Below, piece after piece: positions 13,032-25,676 of a DNA stretch of 64,000 nt. The stretch comes from Mesaphorura yosii (taxonomy: Eukaryota > Arthropoda > Collembola > Poduromorpha > Tullbergiidae), in assembly GCA_009869945.1 (NCBI GenBank), contig WIXG01000133.1, positions 122,673-186,672 on the forward strand. The letters are read 5' to 3'. The first letter of the stretch is position 1. Each line of letters starts with the position of its first letter. A program made the position numbers and the translations under genes. The notes under the pieces were generated by a model that was not told the DNA's origin, ran no database searches, and worked only from the letters and a program-made list of their open reading frames with translations.

Positions 13032-16000
13032 TCAGCCGAACACAGTGCTGTATCAGCACTTGTGTTTGTCTAATCAGTTGATTACAGCCGGGATTAACTT
13101 CACGATCCCAACGACTAGATGTGAAGGTGAAAGAATTGCTGCATCCGCTCGACCAACTCCTTGATTCATTTTGCGCGCGATCAGCTGAGCGATATGCGAA
13201 CCCAACCGATTCATGACAAATATTATATCTTGCATTCATTCATTCATTTATCACTGTTGAAATTTTCCGCTTGCCATTCAGGAGTACCCTGATTCAGTTT
13301 AATTCTAACCTGCAAAACTCGAGTCACACGTCTAAAAGGAAAACAATTGAATCAACACACCAACGTAGGTCGGTTTGTGCTTTGTGGTCACAATGTTAAT
13401 TCCTGCATCAACCTTCATTCATCTCAACTCACTGACGTGAGTCCATTCATCGCTTCAATTTTTCAACTTTCTCGCTGCAGAAGGAGTTGACTGAATCTGA
13501 ATTTTCGTTGCCCAAATGATCTCTCACGGTGAGATGAGCCAAAGGCTCGAATTCGAATTGCTGACTGACTAGAACGCTGGCGCCCTAATTGTATTTCCCC
13601 TCAGGATTTAGTCTCGTCGTGAACCTGGGTTTGAAATAATTAACAGTGAGTCTTGTGTGGATACGATGTTATGATTGAGTGGACGTGAGTCGGAAAGAGC
13701 CTGTGACTCGAGGCTATTCTCAATTCTTGGCGTGTTGACTCAATTACCGCATTTCACTTTTTATGAGATGGAAAGTAGACATCGCGGGGGATTTCACCAA
13801 ACATAAGTTCTACTGCTGATTTCGTATTCTCTGTACGCGGCAATTCTCTGGCAGCAGACCCAAGAACGAATCCGAGCGCTTCGTGGATTCCCGTCTGACA
13901 CTTGCGACCTGCCCTTGGCTACTAAATAATTCTGTTAGAGTGGAAGAACTGCCAGATGACTGACTTCTTCCGTTCCTAGTCCTCCCGATTCACTTTCCCT
14001 GATTATGGCTTGAAGGCTCGTTCGTTTCAGCACTTCTGCCGTAAATTTAATTGGAGCAACAATAAACTGGGATTATGTCCTCAGTTATTTGTACTTACTG
14101 CGTGGATTGCCAGCTAAGTGGTGAGTCATTCCTTTTATTAGATTACGTAAAGTGCAGTTGCAGCACCGCCACAGGATACGTCCTCGTTTCGTACTCGTGT
14201 TGTGATTATTAACCTTCTCGGCTTCTTCCTGTTCTCACCCTCACCATCACTGATCAGGAAAGACGAAGGCTGATGCCCATAGCAGACGACAAAAATCTCG
14301 AGAGACACGTAAATTGAAAGGCAGGGAGGTAAATTGGCATTTCATTATTCGACTCCACTTGCCGCTCAGGACTCGTTGGAGAGGTACAGTCTGGAAAGTC
14401 TGGCTCCAGATTCCAGATTCAATATTCACAGACTCGGGTGTAGAGTCATGTTTGATGCTTCTTTAGATAATTTCTCTTAATTTCTGTATTGCATGATGGC
14501 ACGAAAAAAAACTGCTGCATATAAACACATCAGAACAGCACCCCAATCATGAGTCACCGCAGTACAATCACTTTTATTGTTCTGTTCGCCAATTGCAAAT
14601 TGCACGCAATTAATGCTCTCACAGCAGATTCCTACTATATCTTCCTTTCTATTGCACGAGCGTGCAACAACTTTCCGCACGCTGAGCCAATTCCCCGGCG
14701 GTGGTTCCACGTGTCCATTCCACAGGCACTTTGAACTGGAGACTGAATAAATGACTTTTATGCCCACTTTTGTTCCATTTTCATTTCTTGGGGTAAGCAC
14801 GAAGGCCGTTAACTCATGTAATAATAATATTATTATGGCAAGGGTCGATTCAAGCAATTTTGGCATGCCCATTCGCTCTTTCGTGGATGTCGTGCAAATT
14901 CCATACGACTGAGTCGTGGCATTTGAAATATCTTTCTCTTGTTGCAATCCCAGAAAGGAAGTGGGAATATTCCTAAAAGTCTGAGCGGAATTGCAATAAA
15001 TTTCATTTTTACAAGATCCAGAAGAAGGACCATCATTTCCAGATTTTCACAATGGTTTTTCTCATCCCGGGTCGTTCCTTCATAATTTGCAACGGAGAAT
15101 GCTGCGCCTGTCGTTATTAACTTTAAAATATGAAGCGTAATTTAGTGACTTCACAGTTCACGGCTCTGGCAAGACGGTGACGACAGGCTGATGATGGCAG
15201 AGGAATTCGCAACTTACAAATCTCTCCACTATTTCACAAACTTTCAAGTGGCATAGGAGAAACGCCCAGAACGGGAACATGTGTAATTCGTCGTGCACAT
15301 TAGCGGATAAATTACCAAACTCAGACTGAGTTTAGAAAGAAGTCAACGGTCATGTCATACCTGAACTGGGTTAGAAATTTGCGTGGTTCGTTTCTATTCG
15401 TCATCATTCTTCGTGGAAGGCAAAACGAAGCTTATGGTTGAACTCCTGATGGTTTCAGAGTTTCACTGAAAAAACATGAAATACAAGTGTGGAGTGGAGA
15501 GTTGGTCGGTGCAGTGGCTTAGAATAAAGTGTACTCAATCTGAGTTTCTATTTTATTCACTTTCAAATAAAATACGATTGGGAAATCAACAAAGTCAATC
15601 GCAAGAAACAAGAACAGCAAAGCAGACACGCTTTGGGACATGGCGGGCGGTGGATGCTCAAAATTTAAAATCAGTCTGTGCAGCAGATTGAGCCTCGTAT
15701 GTCTGATTTGCCCGTCTTGCAATTCGTTGCATCACGTGCGAGTTTTACAACGCTACCTGCAGACTTTTACCTTTCTCCATGTGAATCGCCTTATGATGGG
15801 TACTTTCACTAAGCCAGTTCGCTGGAGGCACTTTGGGAGACGCAATATTTCCTGGTCGGTGAGCATAAATCCTTTCGCAGGCATTTGAGTCGAGCGTAGA
15901 TTTGTAAAGATGGCTGCACTCAAATCCACGCTGCTCTTGGTCTCCTCTGATTTGAAATGATATCATGGTGAATCACAAATTGCCGAAACAAAGCGCGCTT

Positions 16001-19000
16001 TATTTCATTGCCTTGTCGCTTCGACGGAAACAGCCGCCTTATTTATGTAAAAATCATTCAAAGTAAATGTTTACAAATGGACTCGTTTTAAACTTGGAAT
16101 CCAAAAACCCAAATCGTCGTTTGTGATCCAAAGCAGCAGGTTCCCAAAAGCAAGCAAGCCATTCCGCTAAAGACGAACAAATGTAGAGCTGTCTTTTCTT
16201 GGCTCACTTCGTCGTCCTTCCATGTTTTCAGTTTTATTGCAAGGAAGAAAAGAGTCTGAGCGGACCTGAAAATGCAATCACATAAATTGTTGCCAAAATT
16301 TGTCAACTGTTCAATAGACCATTAAGCCGCCCTTTTCTTCCATGCACAAATTGTATAAAATACGACCAGATCTCTGCTGAAAAGTCTCCAGAAAAGGAAA
16401 AGTTGGATTTTGGCGTCAGGCGCACGCCACGACTTCGTGGCTTATGCCCCACAGCTCGGATCGCTTTCTCCGTGTGTCTCGCTGGTGGAGATTTGGTTCT
16501 GGTTCAAATCCATCGCATTATTCCCGCACAAATTATGTGTGCAGACGAAAGAATGAGAGCAGTTAAGGCGTTATCTCATCTCAATGCGCACAAATCGCCC
16601 TTGCAACAACTCGGCCAATATTTCAGTCATGCAAGGTACCCACAATGGAAATTGGTGGGGGTCTACAATGGAAATTGGTGGGGGTCTACAATGTCTTTGA
16701 TTGTGTGTCTGCGAGGAAGGCAGAAATAAGATAAGAGTTTTTCCTATTCAAATACGAGAAAAGAAACAGAATAAACTTCATGGCTGTCTCATCCACTTGT
16801 CTGCAGCAAAATTGTGGATCGGAGTCAAGAACGCAAGCCATGTGAGCACCACATTGTCAAAAGCAGAGTTGAGCTCGTAAAAGTGTTGTGAGTTGCAAGC
16901 GCGTGTATTTTGTAAAAAGAGCGCCTTCGGAATTATAGTTCGTATGAGTAAGAAAGTGCACTGAGTTCAAAAGAAATTGTTGCTTTATCTGACGCTGTCT
17001 CAATACTGTCATTAACACATCCAAGCACTACGTCCACCTTAATTTGAAACAACTTAAATTTTCCCTCGTCAACTCGAGCGATGCGGACGACAGAGGAAGA
17101 ATATCAACTAGACCAGTTGACTTTTAACAAACCGAATTATGCACGACTTAAGCATGCCAATTAACGCGTCCTTTAATTTGAAACATTAAGAGAATTAATT
17201 AACCAGGGTTGCTTGTCTGTGGTGTGAGAAGTTCGGCTCTTGTGTCCTCAAAGCATTGCTGAAACTGCCTTGGCCGCTGTCTCTTGCAAGTTAAAGATCT
17301 AAATCGAGATGATTTTTGTACAGGAAAGAAACTGCAATGTTTGAGACACGAGTTGGGAAGTCAGAACTGAGTTGACAGGGAGAAGGAGGAAGCGAGTAAA
17401 AAAGTCTGCTGCTGAAACTCCTCTCACACTAGACTGAACAGATTTCTTCTTTTCTTCCATCGTGGTGCCATTCCAGAAGCGATTCTCCTGTGAGGAAGAT
17501 GCCAGGAACAACTTGAACGTGTCATCGTTTGGTTGAATAAATAACAGCTAGCACACCGACAAAAATTAAAGTTTCTTTTTCTTTGTTCCCTGCTTTGTTT
17601 CTTTTTTTTCTTGGATCTCCCATACCGATTTTGAATGTAACTACGAAACAAAAGAGACCGAATAATGCGTTGGAAAAAGTTTCTACCCAGTATATACGAG
17701 CTGTATCACTTCAATTCTTTGGCAAAACATGAGATCTGAATTAAATATTTTCTCCACATCAGCCGAGTGAAGCCTCAAACACACAAGAGGGTCGGTCAAT
17801 TTATCGAAACGGAAAGGGCGCAAAGTCTTCGTTCGGCTTGAATTGAACATTTTGGAACACTTCGCACGATGGACGTTATCTTTCCCCTTCGAATGAGATC
17901 GTAGCTTCCAACCCAATTCTCCTCCAGCTCATAACTTTCAACTGGATTGCGAAATTGAAGGCCCGTTGTTGTCTGGCATGTTTAGTCACAAGATTCGCAA
18001 TAAAGACTCATTCATTATCACCGCTGTGCAATTTCCTGGAAATATTGCAATAAAAACAAGCACAGGCTTATCGTCGTGCAATTTTTGTATCGGATGAGTA
18101 AACATTTCAGCAGTTCAAGTCTTCCGCAACACACAGTAAGTTTGTCTGCTTTCTTTTCTCTTTCTCTGGTCTCGCATGTTCTGGACAATTGGACGAATTA
18201 TTTTGCAATGTGCTTTTGCTTGCCAAAACTTCTTTCTCATTCTGTTTTCGTGGTTTGACTGCCAAAAATAAGAACCCTGCCAAAATTGCCCTATCAGCCA
18301 GTTAAGCACAAAATAATCACATTGCTGAATTTATTATATTTTAGCATTATGCGCACTTCGCTCCCGTGTGCCCAAGACTGAGTGTGTATTATTGCTTATG
18401 CAAATCATGAAATATGAAAGTGTAAAGGACACTGCCAAAGCGGTTTCGCGGGTTAAAATCACCCCGGAGAGATTTGCAAAGGAGCAGCTGGAAATAAGAA
18501 AATATGAAAGAGGAACATAAAAGGATGGTCAAACCCCAACAGTCATAAAAGGGGACTGCCGGCTCTGTGAAAGAGAAATCTCATTCAACAAAACAATATG
18601 AAATGGCGGAGGAATAAGCAGGACACATGCGGGTTTTAGTCATCTCAGCTGCCCATGAAAACAAGCGAGATGGAGTGTTGTGCAATTTCAGTTTACAGTT
18701 TGCAATTTATTAAAGTCGTTGTCGCGGAAAAATTGCAGCGAGCCTTAGCCAGAAACGATTGGCTCACTGCGAAGATGAAACTACCCTTCACATGCTGTTA
18801 TAATGGCAATCGTTATTCGCGGAGTTCATTTCAACATTCGCTTACTTGCACCTTCACGCAAGAACTGGGATACGATTAAAACAATGCGATAGTTTAGAGA
18901 GAGCTTAGCCACTATGCATGCGAATAGCAAATTTTACAACGTGTGTTGCAGGCCAGTACTTACCCCAAACTAAACAGCCCAGGAAGTGAGAGCTCGCGTG

Positions 19001-19669
19001 AAGATCTTCATTCAGAGGCCCACGCCACGGACTCAAAAAAGCACCCTTGCAGAACATCGCGCCATAAACAGGACAATTGAGCAAATATTTTCACAGAATT
19101 GCCCAGGTACAGGTACGTGTGTGTGAGAAACTTCCAAGGGCACAGTCGCATCAAAGGAAAGATTGCCGTTCACAAGACAATCAGTTAAAGGAAGCTCCGG
19201 AGGCCAGTTAATGTGTTCAGTTCCAGGCCGACCGCAAACTTATTTTGGGTTGTGCAATCGATGGACTCGATGCTTAGCAGGTCTGAATCGCCTGTGAACT
19301 GTGTCTGGCGTGCTGAGCTGATCTTGAGATTAATCAGCATTGCATTAACAAGAACAATAGCCGATGAGAAGTGCGATGAATACTGCGTTGCACCGTTCTG
19401 TTATACTGTACTTTGTTTTCATTTTTCCAATTCATGGTCTCTGGATTCGCTCTACTTCCTTCTCTGCTCTGCTGAGATTCCTCGTCATTAAAGCGCCCTG
19501 TTTTCATGCGTGCTGATACTCTTCACCTTGCAACTTTCAATCTGATATTAATGTGTCTTTGCATGCACTCGAATCTTGTTCACAGTACAAACGAATTAAA
19601 TGTAATATTTCGCGAGTTTGAAAGTTCTCATTTCCATTTCAGTTCGCAGAGAGCTTGTTGGCTGCAAAA
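13032..19669. other. Stretch with no recognisable gene
   Basis: About 6.6 kb between the Thr-rich protein gene and the desaturase. No domain or exon chain was recognised. The longest open frame is minus strand 14477-14947 (156 codons). It contains a hydrophobic segment (ESTLAIIILLLHELTAFVL) and several Cys, but has no family match and no splice or promoter support, so I do not call it. A 23-bp unit is tandemly duplicated at 16642-16687. A TTTCAG just before the desaturase start (19642) may be the acceptor of a 5' UTR intron. Confidence 0.5.
16642..16693. repeat. Tandem duplication, 23-bp unit, 2.3 copies
   Basis: The unit ACAATGGAAATTGGTGGGGG plus TCT occurs at 16642-16664 and again, identically, at 16665-16687, followed by the first six bases of a third copy. 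It is too short to be a satellite and looks like a recent local slippage duplication. Confidence 0.9.
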
Positions 19670-21279
19670 ATGTCACCGAAAGACGGCAGTGTCGCCAATA
19701 CAAAAGCCGAAGAGCTTCCAGCGGACGAGAGTGGCAAACGAAAAGCGAACGGAGCCAAGCAAGAGCTTCTCTACGACGGCTACTTCTACGATGTGACTGA
19801 GTGGGTCAAGAGACATCCGGGTGGCAAAATCATCGAATTCTACACGAAGAGCGGCGAAGAATGTACGCTGGCAGTGCAGCAGTTCCATCAACGCTCGACC
19901 AAACGCGTGATGGGCATAATGAAATCGTTGAGGAAGCGGCCAGCGTCCACAAATGAAGGTAGGATTAATGAGTCGAACTGCTGGCTCGACCCAAAGTACT
20001 TCTTGAATTGCTTTCAGTGGGTTTACATCCCGAGACTCTCGCGCGGCACCAGGCACTGACCAAGGATTTCTTGAAGCTGCACGACGACCTGGTGCGAGAT
20101 GGCTTCTTCAACCCGTCCTTCTCTCATCTTGTCTATCGCCTCGCCGAGTTAGTCGTCCTCGCCGCGCTTGGACTTCACTTCCTCACTGATGGCTACTCAG
20201 GAGGGTGGAGGGTGCTCGGGGTGCTCTCGTTCGCAATGTTTGGTGGACGCTGTGGGTGGCTAATGCACGAGGGTGGACACCACTCGATGACAGGGAACTC
20301 TCGCGTGGATCGTTTCCTCCAAGCTCTCATCTACGGTAAGTGGCCAGCAGCTCGAGTCCCTGCCAGAATCCTTGACATCTCAAATCGCATTTTATGTGCA
20401 GGGATTGGAGATGGAATGTCCAGTTCGTGGTGGTCAAGCCAGCACAACCGCCACCACGCAATGCCGCAAAGACTCAAGCATGACGTCGACTTGCGAACAC
20501 TTCCGCTGATTGCGTTTAATTCGAAAGTGGTCAAGAAAGTAGAGCAAGGACGGACATTCTTGATACAGAATCAGGTATCCAATCGCAACTCATTGACAGT
20601 TTTTAGTAGCGTGTAACACGAGTAACAATCCAACATGGCTCCTAGGCGTGGTTGTTTCTGTCGATCGACACGTTCCTGGTGGCAATGTTTTGGAAGCTGT
20701 ACCTGCACCCGATGTACATTCTCAAGAAGGGCAACTACCGCGAGATCATCTTCATCGGCTTCCACTACTACATGGCCTACCAAATTGGCTGGGTCAACTA
20801 CCTTCTCAGCGGCTGGCTCGCCTCCATCTACATCTTCGGAAACTTTGCGCTGTCGCACACACACTTGCCAGTCACAAGCGACTCCTTGCACTGGGTGGAG
20901 TACGCCCTGCTTCACACCATGGGTAAGAACTCTCAACTGATACGAGGTGTTGTGCTGATATCTCTGTCCTTTTGCTCCAAGACATTGAGCCCTCTTGGTG
21001 GTGCGACTGGTGGATGAGCTTCCTCAACTACCAAATCGAGTAAGGGTCGTACAAGACTTTACATCTCGAAGTCAGATGTTAAAATTAAAATGCCCGCATT
21101 TTTTGCTCAGGCATCATTTGTTCCCAACCATGCCACAATTCAGACACAGACTCGTCGCTGGCAGGGTGCGCGAGCTGGCTGCGAAGCACGGCATCCCCTA
21201 CCAGTCCATGTCCTACGGGGAGGCCTTGATGAAGACATTCCGCAATTTGAGTACTGTGTCAGAGGAGCTCAGGCACTAA
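19670..21279 (+). CDS. Front-end fatty acid desaturase (delta-5/delta-6 type, cytochrome b5 fused)
   Basis: Six exons: 19670-19958, 20018-20335, 20402-20574, 20646-20922, 20982-21039, 21111-21279; 427 residues, usual for the family. An N-terminal cytochrome b5-like domain has the heme motif HPGG at residues 49-52 and a second His near 73. The membrane-bound desaturase domain follows, with the three His boxes: HEGGHH (180-185), QHNRHH (216-221) and QIEHH (370-374). Gln in place of the first His of box 3 is diagnostic for front-end desaturases, which insert double bonds between an existing one and the carboxyl end of C18-C20 acyl chains in the ER. Box 3 is split by an intron after the GA of its Glu codon, and the frame restores exactly. 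The start ATG is preceded by AAAA; no upstream in-frame ATG is better. Regioselectivity (delta-5, -6 or -8) cannot be read from sequence alone. It ends 86 bp from the end of FAAH on the other strand. Confidence 0.95.
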
Positions 21280-21365
21280 CTCATTGCTCATTTCAATGCG
21301 GAATTCTGCTAATCTTGGGAACAGAGGTATCTCGCACTTTTATGTTTATTTACATTGCAGTTCAG

Positions 21366-23560
21366 TTACTTGGAAGGCTTCTTACTTTCCAGTTCCACCA
21401 TTGCTCGAAGGACGAGTTCTTCTTGAAAGGGTTTGCCAACTAACGTCACGCCAATCGGCATTCCAACAGACTCCTTCATAGCCTAAAGAATTCATATTTG
21501 CAATAAATGTCCCTTTTAGTAAAATAACAACTCAGGAATTTTTTCCGCGTCCTACTTGTTGTGCTAGTTTTAAGACGACATCGCTTTCGTTGTCGAACGT
21601 GTCTAATTTAACTCCCGACTCCCTCCCAAACTGCACGACACCAGCTGGAAAGTCGACTAGACTCCATAAGGCCGTGTACGCAAAGGCGACAACTGCGAAA
21701 ATAAGCGAAGTCAAACCAGTGAGGCTGCCGTTTCACAGTCTAATAAATTAAATCGAATGACAAACTCACATAGCAATTTCCCTCCATTGTCTGTTGGGAG
21801 TGCCGGGAAGGGGAAAACTGGTCCTAGAATCAAATCGAGCCGCTCGCGTTCCATTTGTTCAATAACCTCGTCAATGATTTGTCGCCTCTTGGCATTCGTC
21901 TCCCACAACTGCCACGACTGTTGCACATTCATGCCTCCCACACTGAAGAGCTGAATCCTCTTGGAGTGCAAGAACGGCAACCACGACCGACCGTGCAAAA
22001 ACCCCGCAACCTTCCGCATGCAGTGGGACATTCGTAGCCCCGCAATAGCAGGCCCCATGGACTTCGTTGTCTCCTCGTGCTTCAGTTGGGTCAGCAAGTA
22101 CTTGGCATCATCCGCGAGGTATAAATTATTCAGGACTAGGGCGTAGTTGTACGAGTCCGGCAGTTGAAAGGGCACCAACGTGTGGCCAAGCCCCTCCAGT
22201 GCTGCTTTTGCGTTCAGAACCACGGACTCGGTGTCACCCATGGCGGGAAACAGCGGGACTGATGTGAAGTAGCCAATGCGCAGGGAGTGGCTCGACCCGA
22301 AAATCTAGAAAGGTTGAAGGGGATATGAAGGGCGGCAGGAGATAGTCCCGGTGCACAGTGTGCCAGCGACCAAGTTATCTCACCTCTTCTCTCCATGGGA
22401 TGGGGCTGGCAAAGGGGTCCAGCTGATTCTGTAAGCAGTTGTCCACCAAGCACCTGAAAACCGCCGCAACTGTCTCGGGTTTCCGGGCCATAACGGATGG
22501 AACTCCGGTCACTATCAAACCAAACAATAAATTGTCAATACCTCAGCGCCCTGTTCCCAGTTCCCTCTGAACTCACGTCCCATGAGATGAGGCAGAGCCT
22601 GCACGATTCCTCGCCCACTGATTCGATTGGTTGTTGGTCGGATGCTGGCAATGCCGCAGCAGTGGGCCGGAATTCTCCCTGAGCCGCCCAAGTCGGTTCC
22701 TTCAGCGACAGGCGCAGCTCCAGCGCCAACAATGCACCCGCTTCCGCTGCTGGAGCCACCGGGCCCCAACTTGGGATTCAGCGGATTGGACGTGGTGTCA
22801 AATACGGGATTATCGCTGCCCCACGACATCAGCGTCTGCGGGGCGTTCACCTTGCAGAATGGCACTGCCCCAAGCCGCCGCATCGAAAGAACGAACGCTG
22901 AAGACCTCGCTGCGGGTTTGAAGAGATTGGAAGCTAGCCCGAGCGTGCTGTCCATCCCCTCGATGTCCGTGTCGTCCTTGATGGCCACTGGCAAGCCATG
23001 AAGGGGACCCACCGGTTCAGGGGCTTCGTCCAGCTCACCGGCCCAGGCCTGTGGCGAAACGCGTTAGTAGCAGCCGATGTTCCCACGTGCAGAAGTGATA
23101 AGACAAGTGTACTAGCTTACTAGCGCTTGTGGCACAAATTCCGTGACGCAGTTGAAAGCATCTGTCGCTTGAACCGCTTTGGCAATGTATGCCTCCAGAA
23201 CTTGTGCTGCCCTCAGCTCTCGGCTTTGCAATTTTTCCAGTAGTTGCTCCACCGGCAGGTCCACGATTGCCTGTCTCTCAGAGGTGAGCTCATAGGTGGC
23301 CCTAAGCGCATCGGTCGCCTGGTTTCGCTCATTCTGCTTTTTCTGAATGAGCAGACGCAATCTTCTCCGTTCCTGGGTCCAGAAAATTGTTTAGAAATAC
23401 ATGTGAAATTCAATAAATCAGTCGAATTGAGTGTTACCTGTACATCCTTGATCTTGTTGATTGCGAAGTAGGTCGACAGGCCACAGAGTCCCACGCCCGC
23501 GAGCACGCTTGCGACGCTAATGGCCGGAGCTTCAAAGTGTCCTTTAAGCAAGTGGGACAT
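21366..23560 (-). CDS. FAAH: Fatty acid amide hydrolase
   Basis: Seven exons, minus strand: 23560-23438, 23372-23121, 23048-22577, 22511-22384, 22304-21770, 21692-21556, 21482-21366; 587 residues against about 579 in mammals. It is an integral-membrane amidase-signature enzyme that hydrolyses anandamide and other fatty acid amides. Residues 13-33 form the N-terminal membrane helix. The Ser-cisSer-Lys triad is Lys149 (PVAIKDD), Ser224 (GPGGSSSGSG) and Ser248 (GTDLGGS). The spacings of 75 and 24 residues are the same as in rat FAAH (142/217/241). The conserved PAGVV segment lies near the C-terminus in exon 6, and the short last exon encodes ESVGMPIGVTLVG. All junctions are GT-AG and phases agree. 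A poly(A) signal (AATAAA, minus sense, 21350-21345) lies close behind the stop, towards the desaturase. The desaturase's own AATAAA (21502-21507) falls inside the last FAAH intron, so the two transcripts overlap. Confidence 0.95.
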
Positions 23561-24119
23561 TTCCGAGTCAAATTAATGCCAATTTAGAAGTAGTCTGTTT
23601 ATAAATCAATCCCACGGCACCAAGCGTAATATAACACAAGGCAGAGTGAAGATTAGTCCAGAAATTTATGCGAAGAGTTTAACTGAAGGTCAACCTCTTT
23701 CATGTTGTGTGGACATGTGAAACATTAGCAAGGAATCTCCTTCGTAATTCCTACTTGTTTAGATTTAACTCAACTCATTACCTTGATCACTCATTAGTGT
23801 CACTCTCGAGCATAAACTGCGCTCCATTTTCCATGCATGCCCAATGAAACAAAATGTCTTACTTAGTCTAGATTGCGGATGTGCAAGCAAGTTGCATGTT
23901 CGTAATGAAGTCGGCATTACCCTGAGAGTTTTGGAGAAGAAGCATAGCAATTTTATCTGAGAATGAATTTCCTCCTCCAAGCGGAAATCAGAGAGCTGCA
24001 AGTAAGACTCGAAAATTGTAAAATTACAAAAATCATGACGTTTTAAATAAAACATCATTCTCGCTTTACAAACAGCGTCAGCCGAATTGGAGGTTTCAAT
24101 TTCAATTCTGTTTCCATTT

Positions 24120-24989
24120 ATGCGAGACTCGCTCATGATGGTTATAGGCACTGGTGTTTTTTTTGTATCGAGCATCCAGCTCCTGGCTCTGTGGTCCGTC
24201 CGTACTACCGCTGCAGGCTGCTTGTTTGCACAACAAAGCGCTGATTAGGCAGGCTATTTATACTTTGACCCGCATATCCTGTAGTGACTCAACATCGGAC
24301 TGCAATTTCAGTTCACTCTTTGTTGCAGCCTCAGAGGCACTAAATATTAGCTAATTCTTTTTGCTGAGTTAAATATGTTGAAAGAGAAACCATACACATA
24401 CCCCGTCTCGGGTTCGATCCCGGGTGACGAGGGCAAAGACTCGGCTTCTTCAAATTTCGATCAATTGTATTTCAGCTCGACATCCGCTAGAGTATGCTTC
24501 TAGTGTGTCTCCCCTCGTGACGACTCTGGCCTTCTCATTCACCTCGTTTTACCTAATCGCGTCCTACCATCGTCTGGAGTATGGACAAACTGCGGGCACG
24601 ATGTCTAGCTGGAATGCACCGCTGAGGGAGTGCAATTGCTCGGCATTGAGACCAGGACAGAGCAAGGCGTCATTTCTCAGCACATCAGTCAAGGTTATTC
24701 CTCTGCTCTCTGTCATTCGTGTCGCCATTTTCAATTATGAATTTTCCAGTTGCCGCAGACGAAGACTTTTGGACCAATGGAACAAACCTGTTTTCATCGG
24801 ACCTTTCATCGTTCTACTGGGCTTCGACAGGGTAGCGAGTGGCATGCAGGTACCCCGAGCGCACCAGACTCACAGCACTGCGTGGAAGTGACGCGGGATA
24901 TCGACGTTCTGAATACGGGACAGCTTAGGTGGAACGTCTACTGCTGTCACGTCAGAAGCAGATTCATTTGCGAAGAGGCTGATGACTGA
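24120..24989 (+). pseudogene. Secreted C-type lectin-domain protein, reading frame broken in last exon
   Basis: Exons I can join: up to 24491 (frame open from 24375), 24609-24693 and 24750-24989. They give one C-type lectin domain: YFSSTSAR, LECTAEGVQLLGIETRTEQG, FWTNGTNL, FYWASTG, SEWHAGTP, HCVEV, LRWNVYCC and a final RFICE. This is the canonical order, with the Cys of both domain halves in place. In the last exon the frame breaks at the GGG of 24830-24832: reading FYWASTG leads to TAG, while dropping one G continues cleanly to RFICE and the stop at 24987. An upstream frame from ATG 24120 encodes a strong signal peptide (MMVIGTGVFFVSSIQLLALW) and is probably exon 1, but its donor is not resolved. 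An AATAAA follows near 25094. Either a recent pseudogene, a sequencing/assembly error in the G run, or an allele; the rest of the coding sequence looks intact. Confidence 0.75.
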
Positions 24990-25621
24990 ACGCGCGTGGT
25001 TGTTGCAATTTAATGCCTGGACTTTATTTCTTAACCACACAATGTCAAGGCAAATTCGTGCAATCCTTGATTGCCAATGGACCAAAGCGAGACCAATAAA
25101 TTAGCCACCGTGAATTAAGGCCAGTAAGTCAAATTGAGAAGAGAGTGAACGCGCAAACAACAAACACACTCACAATGGATGTAAAATGCTACGTGCCTGG
25201 CATGACTCACGACTCGTGGAGTGACGAAATGCACTCTGTGTTCAATATCAACTCGTTACGCCACAACTTGCCCCTGCATGCTGCACCATAAATGATACGA
25301 GCCGAAAGTGCTCCAAAATGCGGCACGATAGCGCAAGTGGCAGAGCGGCTTTCGACCTAAGATTTGAGAGATGAGTGGCAATGAAAGGTCAAACTCTGAA
25401 GCAACACAAATGAAATGAATGACTGTTGTTGCATCCCAAATGCAGCAGAGTTCAACTTAATGACATGCACAAATGAAAGGCCCTGCGTGAAGAAGCGGCA
25501 TTGAATTCTCAAAAGCCTAAGATGTAAGATAGTTTGGGGTAAATGTTGAATTGTCACCAAATTGAAATTCGTTTTGAACAGGGCATTGTGATTTTCATTC
25601 ATTCCCTGGACACCTTCCGGT
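24990..25621. other. No gene seen between lectin and next promoter
   Basis: Holds the probable lectin poly(A) signal (AATAAA near 25094) and otherwise unique non-coding sequence. A tRNA-Leu-like A-box (TGGCAGAGCGG) at about 25338 lacks a matching B box and was not called. Confidence 0.5.
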
Positions 25622-25655
25622 TATAAGTACGCGTCATCTAATCTCTTTTATCAGC
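25622..25655 (+). promoter_or_regulatory. TATA box plus initiator, start of a possible small gene
   Basis: TATAAG at 25622-25627 is followed by TATCAGCACT, with the initiator A at 25653, 31 bases downstream. This is the same spacing as in the other clear promoters of this window. An ATG follows 24 nt later. Confidence 0.5.
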
Positions 25656-25676
25656 ACTTGTGTGTGCAACAGTATC

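Noticed and set aside
14477..14947. 156-codon minus-strand open frame with a hydrophobic segment
   Set aside because: No promoter, splice or family support. Length is within chance for the number of frames examined.
24405..24435. tRNA T-arm-like sequence CGGGTTCGATCCCGG
   Set aside because: It resembles a B box, but there is no A box or cloverleaf upstream. The same bases read in frame as part of the first lectin-domain exon (PVSGSIPGDEG).
25332..25400. tRNA-Leu-like A box TGGCAGAGCGG
   Set aside because: No matching B box or acceptor-stem pairing downstream.
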